Source: Helichrysum umbraculigerum
Taxonomy: Eukaryota > Streptophyta > Magnoliopsida > Asterales > Asteraceae
NCBI GenBank assembly: GCA_949592205.1
Contig: CATIUR010000001.1
Span: 217,130,250 to 217,194,249 of the forward strand
Direction of reading: 5' to 3'
DNA length: 64,000 nucleotides
The stretch's first letter is position 1. Each line of letters opens with the position of its first letter. The position numbers were made by a program, and so were the translations under genes. The notes under the pieces were generated by a model. That model ran no database searches. It was not told where the DNA came from and was given only the letters and a program-made list of their open reading frames with translations. Shown here one piece after another: positions 22,679 to 34,112 of the stretch.

Positions 22679-22828
22679 TGAAACACCCCCAAATTCGTTT
22701 AGCGGAAGCATTTGTGTAAGCTGGGGATGCCACATTTACATAGTACATGCATACGTATCAGAGCATATGATTACAACAGAACAATATATATTAAGATGCC
22801 AAAAGTATTTAATTACAAATTTTACGAT
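22679..22828 (-). mobile_element. Left piece of reverse Tekay-type solo LTR
   Basis: TGAAACACCCCCAAATTCG and TTTAGCGGAAGC match the reverse complement of the 3' end of the LTR at 18690-19347. The piece is interrupted at 22829 by the Athila-like element. The rest of the LTR resumes at 44132. Confidence 0.65.
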
Positions 22829-24417
22829 TGATATCGCTCATTTTGTATAAGTTTATCTTTAGCGATATCATTAATTTTGTTATTGTTTTTGTGTATTTAC
22901 TTGAACTTTTGGTACTTAATTGGTTGAAAAACTCATTTCAGGTAAAATCATAAAGATTGATAAAGAACAAGCAGAAATGGAGCAATGTGGAAGCAAAATC
23001 AGAAATAAGGCCAAACAAGCAGAATCCGTCGGATTCAATCTCATTTAATGCCAGATCAGGTCGACTTGATCAACTGCCACGTGTGGGTCAAAATCCCATT
23101 GAATCCGCCGGATTCAATATGAATCCGCCGGATTCATCTCCCGTCCAGAAAAGTGAATTTTTCCTTTTAATATCTTGGACTCACCTAACTTTTTCTTATC
23201 TTCTACATCTCGACCTAACAGCCCCCAAGGGCGATTTTTATGGTTCTTGGAGCCATTTTTCATCATCTAAAAAGTCTCTCATCATTTTAACTCTTTTGGT
23301 CACAAGAATCATCATCCGAACATTGTAATCACTCGGTTTGCATCTTTATTCGATTATAATTATGTTTACTTTGATTTCTCTTATTTCATGTGTTTATCTT
23401 GTTGTTATGATGATTAGTGGCTAGATTATTGTGCCTGTTTGGATGAAATAGCTAGTTGATTAGGGGTGTATCTTTTGGTGTTAATTTATGCTTTGAGTTT
23501 GTGAATCATCCATGAATTCGTATGTATGTGGTTTGTCGTTGTTATGAAACTTGGGCATTTTCACTAAGCGATTATAGCGAACGTTTGTTGCTTATAAAAA
23601 ATACCTAAATAGTTGTTTGTCATTTGTGGAACAAAGCATTTGATGATTGTAACAACAACTAGTTAAATACAAACAAGTTAGCGATTATAGCGAATGTTTG
23701 TCGTGTGGATGATTTGCAAACTCACAAATATCTAAATTTATGTTTAATCGGAGAACCTTGTGTGATTGAGCTTAATCTCTAGAATTTGGCCATTTGGTAA
23801 TTTACTAATTGATATAGCGAACGTTTTCAACCAAGTAAATTGCTATTGATTATTTGTCTATAAATGATTGAACGAAATTGCGAATGTAATTTTGGAATGT
23901 GTCAAATGATTTAGCTAAATGGTGCAAGTTTGTAACCATGGCGAACGTCCGTTACTAGATTAAATCATAGGTTTGTTGATTGAAGTTGAACTATAGGTCT
24001 CAGCGAACGTTGAGCTTATGTTTGATGAATATTACCCTTGGCATATAGTATAACCGGCTATAACTATACACCTCGAAATCACTAGTGAAATAGTCCAAGC
24101 AAGCATTGTTTTTAATATCTGAAAATTTCCAATCAATCACTTTGACTCTTCAGAGTCCACCTGCCTAGATTAATTAAAGATTGTAGTTTTAAGCATCGTG
24201 ACAAGTCGGTCACACAAAACCCCCACAGTTACTTTTCTGTATTAATTACTGGCACTTGGATATAATTTTTAAACTCACATTCCCTGTGTTCGAACCCAAA
24301 CTTACCCAACTATACTACTATACGATAGGGTCCACTGCCCGGTTGTGTATTGGTCTAGCGAGGTACTTTTTGGTTTACTAAACAACGATAAATTTTAAGA
24401 CTAGATTTAGCACATCA
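22829..24417 (+). mobile_element. 5' LTR of Athila-like unit 1
   Basis: 1589 bp, starting TGATATCGC and ending CACATCA, with TGAT/ATCA terminal complementarity, just before a tRNA-Asp primer site. A near-identical LTR of equal length is at 30725-32313; I saw only about three substitutions by eye. It carries the GAATCCG-C-CGGATTC palindromes (about 23030-23133) and a series of GCGAACGTT words (23577-24011). Confidence 0.9.
23019..23133 (+). repeat. GAATCCG-C-CGGATTC palindromes in Athila-like LTR
   Basis: Two perfect copies and one with a single change (GAATCCGTCGGATTC) of a 15-bp palindrome with one central base. The same word recurs upstream of ORF2 at 25921-26067, and both clusters repeat in the second unit. 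Confidence 0.85.
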
Positions 24418-24423
24418 AGTTTT

Positions 24424-24441
24424 TGGCGCCGCTGCCGGGGA
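24424..24441 (+). promoter_or_regulatory. Primer binding site (tRNA-Asp)
   Basis: TGGCGCCGCTGCCGGGGA is complementary, with one change, to the 3' end of plant tRNA-Asp, the primer typical of the Athila/Tat branch of Ty3 elements. The second unit has the same site at 32320-32337. Confidence 0.9.
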
Positions 24442-24609
24442 ATGTGCCTATTTTGAGAATTTGATTTAAGTGTAGTTAATTGATCCTCTCTTGAAATTTA
24501 TTTCAAGAAAGTTACTTGTATATATTTTTATTGTTTTGTTATTTTGTATTGAGTTGTTATGTTTAATAATTTTTAGTTTTCATGTTGTAGCAAATTTGCT
24601 TTAGCTCCA

Positions 24610-25734
24610 ATGTCTAATCTTGAAAGGTTGTTGAGAGAAGCTATAGAGCAAACGGAGAGGCAAAGTAGAGAATGGGATGACATTTTTGATTGGAATATAA
24701 AGTTTGGTCAAGAAAGGTCATATGATACATACACCAATGCAACCGAGCATTTGGATAATGTTGAGGCTATTGAGTGCAATGATTATTATTCTAACGTTGA
24801 TGTTCCATATTCTTCTAACTTTGTTTTTCAGGATGATAGTGAAGACGAAATGGATGAGGTGGAAGAAGAGAATGAAGTCACTAATTACCCTCATGAAACT
24901 TCACAAATTGTTTTGCAGGATTCATACATGCTAGAGCCTGAAGTGACTAAGGATGCAATTGTTGACTATGATGCCGATATAATGGAGTTACAAGAACTGC
25001 TTGGGATTAGTGATCATGAGTTAGATAAGCTAGTAGAGAAAGGAGTTGGAGATGATCTCTTCCTATATGCAGAATTTAGAAATTTATATCGAGTTAGTGG
25101 CACACATGTACAAACTGAAATAGGTGGTGGCGGGTTAGATGAACTCAAAAGCAATGGAGAGTCTATGGTCCAAATATCATCGCATTTGAATGGTGAATGT
25201 GAATTGTCAAAGGTTGATGATCAAATATGTACCATTTCTTCAATCAAGGAGGCACCCATAGGTTTGATATCTCATTCTTTGCTATGCAATTATGAGTGTG
25301 TTTTGTTGAAAGAACCGAAACCCCCCGATGAATTGGTGGTAGAATCAATTTTTAGTGGAGGAATGGTGAAGTCTAACATTGGGCATGGGCAAATAACTGA
25401 GTTGCAAGAGGTAGATGCTAGGTTGGATAGGGGTATTGAGTATGTGCATCTAAACTGTTTTGAAGAACCACCCGATTATTGTCGTATACTTGTTGAAGGT
25501 TTTTCAGAAGACGTGGGGAAAACTAGTCATTCTTACTTGAAAGTGGCGATCATTAAGTTTATCACAAGGCCACTCAACGAATGGAAAGTTTATATTCACG
25601 TTATAAGTTTTAGTCGGAGGATGTTCTACCGAAATGACAAAACAAAAGAACACATCCTCCTATGCGAGTATGATTGGAAAGGCGGAGAAGAGGTGATTAC
25701 GAATCCACATGAAGGGGAGCTCAAACCCCACTAA
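24610..25734 (+). CDS. ORF1 of Athila-like unit 1, unknown acidic protein (374 aa)
   Basis: This intact frame is the first long ORF after the primer binding site, where gag would be expected. It has no zinc knuckle, protease or other retroelement motif that I recognise. It starts MSNLERLLREAIEQ with a probable helix, has a very acidic stretch near residues 76-90 (DDSEDEMDEVEEENE), a middle with ELQELLGISDHELDKL, and a C-terminal half with PPDEL, CFEEPPDYCRILVEGF and SYLKVAIIKFITRPLNEW. No signal peptide or membrane segment is evident. The downstream DNA ends in an A-rich run (25879-25910), as in a copied mRNA tail. The second copy (32506-33630) shows one difference, Glu245 to Lys. Function unknown: perhaps a captured host gene or a strongly diverged gag. 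Confidence 0.6.
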   Translation: MSNLERLLREAIEQTERQSREWDDIFDWNIKFGQERSYDTYTNATEHLDNVEAIECNDYYSNVDVPYSSNFVFQDDSEDEMDEVEEENEVTNYPHETSQIVLQDSYMLEPEVTKDAIVDYDADIMELQELLGISDHELDKLVEKGVGDDLFLYAEFRNLYRVSGTHVQTEIGGGGLDELKSNGESMVQISSHLNGECELSKVDDQICTISSIKEAPIGLISHSLLCNYECVLLKEPKPPDELVVESIFSGGMVKSNIGHGQITELQEVDARLDRGIEYVHLNCFEEPPDYCRILVEGFSEDVGKTSHSYLKVAIIKFITRPLNEWKVYIHVISFSRRMFYRNDKTKEHILLCEYDWKGGEEVITNPHEGELKPH

Positions 25735-26216
25735 AAACGATCACATTCGGGGTTGAGTCAAGCTTAAGACTCATTAATAAATAAGCATGTTTAGGGTTAG
25801 ATATTTATTTTGCGTGCTTTTGTTAGTTATCTGTGATAAATGCGTATTATTTTTGTGTTAGAAGTTTGAGTTTTAAGTTTAAAAAAAAAAAAAAAGAAAA
25901 AAAATACCCTGAAAAGGCTTGGAATCCGCCGGATTCACATTGAATCCGCCGGATTCAATGTTTTTGCACGAGCCCGTTTTTCACCAGCACTCTCAAAATG
26001 AATCCGGTTGTCACTTTTTGCCGGATTTAAGTTGAATCCGCCGGATTGGTTTTGAATCCGCCGGATTCATCCGTTTAAACGGGTTGTGCAGCTGCAGCCC
26101 CTTTTTCACTCTCACACCCAATTCCCTTTTTCTCTCTCGGCGAAAAACGAACAAAAACCCCAAAAATCATCAAAACTCACGATTTTCACTCCTTTCAACT
26201 CGATTTCTTCAATATA
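25735..26216 (+). promoter_or_regulatory. Internal region with A-tract, palindromes and leader of ORF2
   Basis: It contains the A-rich run at 25879-25910, then a cluster of GAATCCGCCGGATTC words and half-words (25921-26067), then a CT-rich, leader-like stretch (CACTCTCACACC, CTCTCTCGG, AAACCCCAAAAATC) up to the ATG at 26217. The layout suggests a second, internal transcription start serving ORF2. No convincing TATA box was found, so promoter activity is inferred. Confidence 0.4.
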
Positions 26217-28698
26217 ATGGCATCTAGGGTATGTATAACATCTTAATCTTTCGATTTTACTCGTTTTCATGCTTTAATTCTTAATTTGGGTGAAATTGGG
26301 TTTTGCTCATTTTAAGTATGTAGGAGTTTTTGGATGATTCTTTTGCTATTATAATTGTATATTCATGCTCCTAGTACCATTCCTAACATGATTACATGCT
26401 TTAATTGCTCGATTTGATGATTTGCAAAATTAGGGTTCTTGAGACCAAATTTGGGGAAAATGTTCATACATGTTTGAATTAGCTTTCTGAGTATGATTTG
26501 TATGTTGAGATGTGATTACATGCTTAAACATAAACTAATTCAAGTATAAACATTGGTACATTCCCTATTGAGCAATTATATGTACATATGAAATTGATGT
26601 TGATTATATGGCATTGTTGGTACGATTGTAATGGTTCTATAAACATGAGAATGTGTACATTGTAAGAGATACCTTAGAATCTTTGCCATAACTTGGTTCA
26701 CTTGTGCTTCATGAATACAATTTGATGAATCATGCATGATGAGGAGTGAGCATTATGTGAATTTGTATAGTTGTTGCTAACTGTAAGATACTCATGGTTG
26801 TAATACCTTCTTGATAGAGAATTACATGAACGCTCGCATGTTTCAAGATTCATTTGATATTTGAGTATATGCTTTGAGTGCAATTCTCGGTTATGAGTGT
26901 TTTGAGCATAATGAATGATTTTTTTTTTTTTTTGAATGTGTCTAAAACATAGCAGACAAGATTGTGAGAATGGATTGAATGAGAATTCCCAAAGCGTGAT
27001 TAGTCAAATTTCTTTTGATCCTTAGTTGTGCACCAATGTTGGTGTCTTGTTGAAAATAAAGTTTCTTTGATTGGATTGTTGTGAATTTGGATATCATGTG
27101 CATATTTGAACTGATTGAGATTGTTTTGTTGGTTGTTTTGTTGTAACTTGAATTGCATTGCTAACACTAACGTGAGAACAATTCGGATTTTCGTTTATGT
27201 GTTATGTGTGTCGCAGGGAAGAGCAGCAAATGTTAGAAACAGACCGGAAGAAGATGTGGTTCAACAAGAACCAATGAATGCTTATGCTCAGATGATGCCC
27301 GCTAATCTTCACCAATGGCTGCAATTTCACCCCCGCTCTCCTCACTTCAACAAGCGTAGTGAGGTATTGTATAAGCTATTGGAGAAACAGTTCATTTGCC
27401 CAAGGACACCGGATTGGGGACCATTAGAGCAAGCTGGTGTAGCACCTGCCATCAAAGAAACATTAATTCAGCAATATCTAAACAATGATGGTAGTGTTAG
27501 GCATGAATACGGGGATTGGGAAAAGTTGTTCAACTTATGGGCGCCTATCTACAAGGAGCTTTGTTTTGAATTTTTGGCTACAATCAAGATCAAGGAAAAG
27601 ATATCAACTGCTGATGACAACGAATTCCTTTCATTCCGTTTAGGAGGAGAAGAAAGACAAATGAACCTCCTAGATTTTGCCAACTCTTTGGGCATTTACA
27701 CTGCAGCTGAAAGAAGAGCTCCTTACTTTCAGAATTATTTGATCACTGGATACAAGATCAAGGAGAGCATTTCAAAGAGCATATGGAGTGATCTTTCAGG
27801 GAAACCATACGGTACCAGTGCTAACCATGTGTCTGATATCACTAGGATGGAGTTTAGAGTGATCCAAAGATTTCTTTCCCACTCTATTACTGGTCGTGGA
27901 GAGAACACTGAGAGAGTTAGTCTGATGGACATGTGGTACTTGGATAAGATGAATGAAAGGGATGTTGTCTCTATACCTTACTGTTTAGCATGGTTTCTAG
28001 CTAAGAAGGCTGGTGGAAGAAAGACCCAATCTCCCATTTGTGGTGGTCATTACATCACTATTCTTGCCCGTTCTCTTAACATCAATTGTGCAGGTCTAAC
28101 TTTGGTATATGATCCAAGAGAAAGAGTGGAGAGGCAAATGTACATGAAGGTGGAAGCAATCAGTCATAATGGGCAGAGATATGTGCCATTCCAAGCTGAA
28201 GGAAATGAGCCACCTCACCGGAGAAGACGGACCGACACGGGACCTTCTGGTACTCAGCAGGATGATGAGGAGAATGAGGAAGAAGCATACGACCAAGGTG
28301 GTTTTCAAATTCCACACCCACCACCTCAGCACACCTATGGCCCAACTCCTCCGAATTATTTGGATGTCATGCACCGCCTTGATGACTTTCAGCTTGGTAA
28401 TGACTATAGGATGGGGCAGATGGAGTATAATTCAGATTGGCGTGATCACAATGCCGAGCTCTTTTATGCCAGTCCATCTAACTACCAACCCACACCATAT
28501 CACCAGATTCCACATTGGGGTACTCCGGGTGCCAACTATCCTCCACCAGTTTATGATCGAGACGTTGCATTGGAAGAAGCTCAGAGACTCCATCAACAGC
28601 AATTTGAACAACGTCAACAGGAGGAAAGGTATCATGAGGAGCAGAGGAGAAGTGAGCAAGGTGGGACATGGTCCCCATTCGATTGGTTTCCATATTGA
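26217..28698 (+). CDS. ORF2 of Athila-like unit 1, spliced, ATHILA ORF-1-like protein
   Basis: The best gene model has two exons. Exon 1, 26217-26228, encodes MASR before the donor GTATGT. Exon 2, 27217-28698, follows the acceptor TGTGTCGCAG and opens GRAANVRNRPEED. The frame is preserved and gives 497 aa. The frame also runs upstream into the intron to 27115, but that part reads like non-coding DNA. The central domain (roughly residues 45-350; WEKLFNLWAPIYKELCFEF, FRLGGEERQMNLLDFA, RVSLMDMWYLDKMN, GGHYITILARSLNI) resembles the plant ATHILA ORF-1 / putative plant transposon protein families. The C-terminus is low-complexity, rich in Gln, Pro, Tyr and Glu. No RT or integrase accompanies it, so the element is non-autonomous. 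Confidence 0.6.
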
Positions 28699-30707
28699 GG
28701 GGCCGAGTTCGGGGGGGTTGGGGATGACCCTTCTAGTTTGGTCATTGCCCCCTTTTCAGACATTATCATTACTATCTTTATGCTTTCGATTAAGAGTGCC
28801 TACGTGCCTCATTTGTTAGACACTTTATTTCATGTTTAGTACTTATCTTGGGTAGTATTTTGAACTTCTTGCCTCGAGTGACATTTGGGTACTGTTTGGT
28901 ACAATGTCACTCATCGGCAATACCCTATGTTTGATTTTATTTCTATTTAGGTAATGGATAAAAGTTCTTGCTTTTATGGATGTCGGAATCGTGCGCCGGC
29001 TGGAAATAAGTTCAGCAAATGCACTCGCCCGCAAACAAACCCCCGGGGAAGTTCTCGTTTCCTTTGCCCCTTCGCGCTCATTCTTATATACTATTTTTGC
29101 ATTGGGGTCAATGCAAACCTTAAGTGTGGGGAGGTATTCACTTGAATCTTGCTCCTAGTATATTGTTGTTTTATAGCCACTTATTAGGTCTGTTATTGAT
29201 CTTGGATTTTCCAATTGAACTTTACGAATTCTAATAACAAGTTATGGAATGGTAGTATGCTAGGAATTTGCTTGTCCTTACTAAATTAATTGCTGTGAAA
29301 TATGTTAGTTAAAATCTATTAAAAGCAATTAAATCTTTCCCTCTTGCAACTTAACCTTTTGAGATGTGTCATAAAAGCAACCTAATAGGGTGAATTGCAT
29401 GACTAGCACACTTGTAGCCCCTACTATGATAAATTGTGAGAAATTTGAGCCTTATTGAGAAAAACACTTACCTTTAGTGTTTATATTGATTTATTGCTAT
29501 GAGTGTGCCGGTGATTGTAGTTTGTTCTAGAACTTGCCTTAGTGATGCATTTTGAGACCGCTGTGGGATCACAGAAATGTGATATAGGTGGGGTCGAAGA
29601 CGAGGAGGTATTCTTAGGAATTTTTGAATTTATTTTGCTTCAAAACCATTTATATCCAGTTTACACAGGTCGTTAGCACTCATTTTTAGTGCCAAGAAAC
29701 CCCTAGAAAACTTCCACATTCTATCCACTAAATTTTAGCCTTATTTTTGTGTAGTCAATTCCCGAACCATCACTTTTCTAAGATGTTGCCTAGTTGGAAC
29801 TTATGATGAATTTTACCAAAATGTGACTTAAATTGTTTTGAATTGGGATTCTAGTGTTAAATTCTATGAGTGAGGTTGGAAACAATTAAATGAATAGAAG
29901 TTAACCATTGAGCTTAAAGTTTATAGTTGGATGATTGTAGTCAACTAAATGGCCTTTGAATTCCTGAACAAGTAGTTCACTAGGGGTGTTTTACACCTAG
30001 CCACCTAAGGCCTTTTTCCGGTCTAGGATGGTTGGTCCGAAAGTTCGTTACACAGGATTCATAGAAAGTCATAGAATGCAATTATTCCAATCAAATGTGA
30101 AAAATCAATTTGAGTTATTTGTGTGTAATTGTTGAAGTATGAGTTATAAATGAGAACAAATAATAATTTGAATTGATTTAGCACGAGAATCCTAAGTTTC
30201 ATGACTGTCACGTGTTTAAACCAATAGGTAACATCTCCGCATTTTTCACGGGTCTTGACTACCACTTTTCACCAATTATTGTGTCTATCATACCCCTATT
30301 TCACAGTTAGCCTACATTGTTACAACACATGCTAGAATACCTCCTTTGAGATCTCACTTGGTGCTCACGCCAAGTCGGTGGAGATTTGATCCTCTTGCAA
30401 GCTTATGGTAACATTGCATCACGACTTGGCTTGATTGAGTGTTACATTACTTACTTCCCTACCTTGTAGTCTTATAGGTTGAGAGTGAGTGACTAAACAC
30501 TTATCCTTATGTGAGGTGCTAGGTCGTGCATTCTGGCTTGACAAACTAAAACATCTCGAGTTTACATTGCTTATACATATGTTGCTAGCCTAATTGCCTT
30601 GGTAGTTAGTGTTGGCATTATTTTGGTAAACTTGGTCTCCATTTCAAAATGTTGCAAGAATGGGTAATGAAATGATGAATAACGGTTTGCTTGAGGACAA
30701 GCAAAGT
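28699..30707 (+). other. Non-coding 3' region of Athila-like unit 1
   Basis: About 2 kb without a supported ORF between ORF2 and the polypurine tract. Long non-coding 3' regions are common in Athila/Tat elements. No pol remnant is recognised here. Confidence 0.6.
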
Positions 30708-30724
30708 TCAAGTGTGGGGATATT
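30708..30724 (+). promoter_or_regulatory. Polypurine tract of Athila-like unit 1
   Basis: The phrase CAAGTGTGGGGATATT just before the LTR start is the characteristic plus-strand priming region of Athila/Tat elements, preceded by GAGGACAAGCAAAG. Confidence 0.8.
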
Positions 30725-32313
30725 TGATATCGCTCATTTTGTATAAGTTTATCTTTAGCGATATCATTAATTTTGTTATTGTTTTTGTGTATTTACTTGA
30801 ACTTTTGGTACTTAATTGGTTGAAAAACTCATTTCAGGTAAAATCATAAAGATTGATAAAGAACAAGCAGAAATGGAGCAATGTGGAAGCAAAATCAGAA
30901 ATAAGGCCAAACAAGCAGAATCCGCCGGATTCAATCTCATTTAATGCCAGATCAGGTCGACTTGATCAACTGCCACGTGTGGGTCAAAATCCCATTGAAT
31001 CCGCCGGATTCAATATGAATCCGCCGGATTCATCTCCCGTCCAGAAAAGTGAATTTTTCCTTTTAATATCTTGGACTCACCTAACTTTTTCTTATCTTCT
31101 ACATCTCGACCTAACAGCCCCCAAGGGCGATTTTTATGGTTCTTGGAGCCATTTTTCATCATCTAAAAAGTCTCTCATCATTTTAACTCTTTTGGTCACA
31201 AGAATCATCATCCGAACATTGTAATCACTCGGTTTGCATCTTTATTCGATTATAATTATGTTTACTTTGATTTCTCTTATTTCATGTGTTTATCTTGTTG
31301 TTATGATGATTAGTGGCTAGATTATTGTGCCTGTTTGGATGAAATAGCTAGTTGATTAGGGGTGTATCTTTTGGTGTTAATTTATGCTTTGAGTTTGTGA
31401 ATCATCCATGAATTCGTATGTATGTGGTTTGTCGTTGTTATGAAACTTGGGCATTTTCACTAAGCGATTATAGCGAACGTTTGTTGCTTATAAAAAATAC
31501 CTAAATAGTTGTTTGTCATTTGTGGAACAAAGCATTTGATGATTGTAACAACAACTAGTTAAATACAAACAAGTTAGCGATTATAGCGAATGTTTGTCGT
31601 GTGGATGATTTGCAAACTCACAAATATCTAAATTTATGTTTAATCGGAGAACCTTGTGTGATTGAGCTTAATCTCTAGAATTTGGCCATTTGGTAATTTA
31701 CTAATTGATATAGCGAACGTTTTCAACCAAGTAAATTGCTATTGATTATTTGTCTATAAATGATTGAACGAAATTGCGAATGTAATTTTGGAATGTGTCA
31801 AATGATTTAGCTAAATGGTGCAAGTTTGTAACCATGGCGAACGTCCGTTACTAGATTAAATCACAGGTTTGTTGATTGAAGTTGAACTATAGGTCTCAGC
31901 GAACGTTGAGCTTATGTTTGATGAATATTACCCTTGGCATATAGTATAACCGGCTATAACTATACACCTCGAAATCACTAGTGAAATAGTCCAAGCAAGC
32001 ATTGTTTTTAATATCTGAAAATTTCCAATCAATCACTTTGACTCTTCAGAGTCCACCTGCCTAGATTAATTAAAGATTGTAGTTTTAAGCATCGTGACAA
32101 GTCGGTCACACAAAACCCCCACAGTTACTTTTCTGTATTAATTACTGGCACTTGGATATAATTTTTAAACTCACATTCCCTGTGTTCGAACCCGAACTTA
32201 CCCAACTATACTACTATACGATAGGGTCCACTGCCCGGTTGTGTATTGGTCTAGCGAGGTACTTTTTGGTTTACTAAACAACGATAAATTTTAAGACTAG
32301 ATTTAGCACATCA
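30725..32313 (+). mobile_element. Shared middle LTR (3' of unit 1, 5' of unit 2)
   Basis: Same length and nearly the same sequence as 22829-24417. It follows a polypurine tract and is itself followed by a tRNA-Asp primer site (32320-32337) and a second internal region. One LTR therefore joins two units in tandem, as expected from recombination between the LTRs of two copies. Confidence 0.9.
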
Positions 32314-32505
32314 AGTTTTTGGCGCCGCTGCCGGGGAATGTGCCTATTTTGAGAATTTGATTTAAGTGTAGTTAATTGATCCTCTCTTGAAATTTATTTC
32401 AAGAAAGTTACTTGTATATATTTTTATTGTTTTGTTATTTTGTATTGAGTTGTTATGTTTAATAATTTTTAGTTTTCATGTTGTAGCAAATTTGCTTTAG
32501 CTCCA

Positions 32506-33630
32506 ATGTCTAATCTTGAAAGGTTGTTGAGAGAAGCTATAGAGCAAACGGAGAGGCAAAGTAGAGAATGGGATGACATTTTTGATTGGAATATAAAGTT
32601 TGGTCAAGAAAGGTCATATGATACATACACCAATGCAACCGAGCATTTGGATAATGTTGAGGCTATTGAGTGCAATGATTATTATTCTAACGTTGATGTT
32701 CCATATTCTTCTAACTTTGTTTTTCAGGATGATAGTGAAGACGAAATGGATGAGGTGGAAGAAGAGAATGAAGTCACTAATTACCCTCATGAAACTTCAC
32801 AAATTGTTTTGCAGGATTCATACATGCTAGAGCCTGAAGTGACTAAGGATGCAATTGTTGACTATGATGCCGATATAATGGAGTTACAAGAACTGCTTGG
32901 GATTAGTGATCATGAGTTAGATAAGCTAGTAGAGAAAGGAGTTGGAGATGATCTCTTCCTATATGCAGAATTTAGAAATTTATATCGAGTTAGTGGCACA
33001 CATGTACAAACTGAAATAGGTGGTGGCGGGTTAGATGAACTCAAAAGCAATGGAGAGTCTATGGTCCAAATATCATCGCATTTGAATGGTGAATGTGAAT
33101 TGTCAAAGGTTGATGATCAAATATGTACCATTTCTTCAATCAAGGAGGCACCCATAGGTTTGATATCTCATTCTTTGCTATGCAATTATGAGTGTGTTTT
33201 GTTGAAAGAACCGAAACCCCCCGATGAATTGGTGGTAAAATCAATTTTTAGTGGAGGAATGGTGAAGTCTAACATTGGGCATGGGCAAATAACTGAGTTG
33301 CAAGAGGTAGATGCTAGGTTGGATAGGGGTATTGAGTATGTGCATCTAAACTGTTTTGAAGAACCACCCGATTATTGTCGTATACTTGTTGAAGGTTTTT
33401 CAGAAGACGTGGGGAAAACTAGTCATTCTTACTTGAAAGTGGCGATCATTAAGTTTATCACAAGGCCACTCAACGAATGGAAAGTTTATATTCACGTTAT
33501 AAGTTTTAGTCGGAGGATGTTCTACCGAAATGACAAAACAAAAGAACACATCCTCCTATGCGAGTATGATTGGAAAGGCGGAGAAGAGGTGATTACGAAT
33601 CCACATGAAGGGGAGCTCAAACCCCACTAA
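32506..33630 (+). CDS. ORF1 of Athila-like unit 2 (374 aa)
   Basis: Second copy of the unknown acidic protein at 24610-25734, intact and identical in length, with Lys instead of Glu at residue 245. It has the same downstream A-rich run (about 33777-33800) and palindrome cluster, where one GAATCCGCCGGATTC has become GAATCCGTCGGATTC. Confidence 0.6.
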   Translation: MSNLERLLREAIEQTERQSREWDDIFDWNIKFGQERSYDTYTNATEHLDNVEAIECNDYYSNVDVPYSSNFVFQDDSEDEMDEVEEENEVTNYPHETSQIVLQDSYMLEPEVTKDAIVDYDADIMELQELLGISDHELDKLVEKGVGDDLFLYAEFRNLYRVSGTHVQTEIGGGGLDELKSNGESMVQISSHLNGECELSKVDDQICTISSIKEAPIGLISHSLLCNYECVLLKEPKPPDELVVKSIFSGGMVKSNIGHGQITELQEVDARLDRGIEYVHLNCFEEPPDYCRILVEGFSEDVGKTSHSYLKVAIIKFITRPLNEWKVYIHVISFSRRMFYRNDKTKEHILLCEYDWKGGEEVITNPHEGELKPH

Positions 33631-34112
33631 AAACGATCACATTCGGGGTTGAGTCAAGCTTAAGACTCATTAATAAATAAGCATGTTTAGGGTTAGATAT
33701 TTATTTTGCGTGCTTTTGTTAGTTATCTGTGATAAATGCGTATTATTTTTGTGTTAGAAGTTTGAGTTTTAAGTTTAAAAAAAAAAAAAAAGAAAAAAAA
33801 TACCCTGAAAAGGCTTGGAATCCGCCGGATTCACATTGAATCCGTCGGATTCAATGTTTTTGCACGAGCCCGTTTTTCACCAGCACTCTCAAAATGAATC
33901 CGGTTGTCACTTTTTGCCGGATTTAAGTTGAATCCGCCGGATTGGTTTTGAATCCGCCGGATTCATCCGTTTAAACGGGTTGTGCAGCTGCAGCCCCTTT
34001 TTCACTCTCACACCCAATTCCCTTTTTCTCTCTCGGCGAAAAACGAACAAAAACCCCAAAAATCATCAAAACTCACGATTTTCACTCCTTTCAACTCGAT
34101 TTCTTCAATATA

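Noticed and set aside
27115..27216. Upstream ATG as the start of Athila-like ORF2
   Set aside because: The region reads like intron sequence ending in TGTGTCGCAG. Splicing from the MASR exon at 26217 gives a better start, and the structure is repeated in the second unit.
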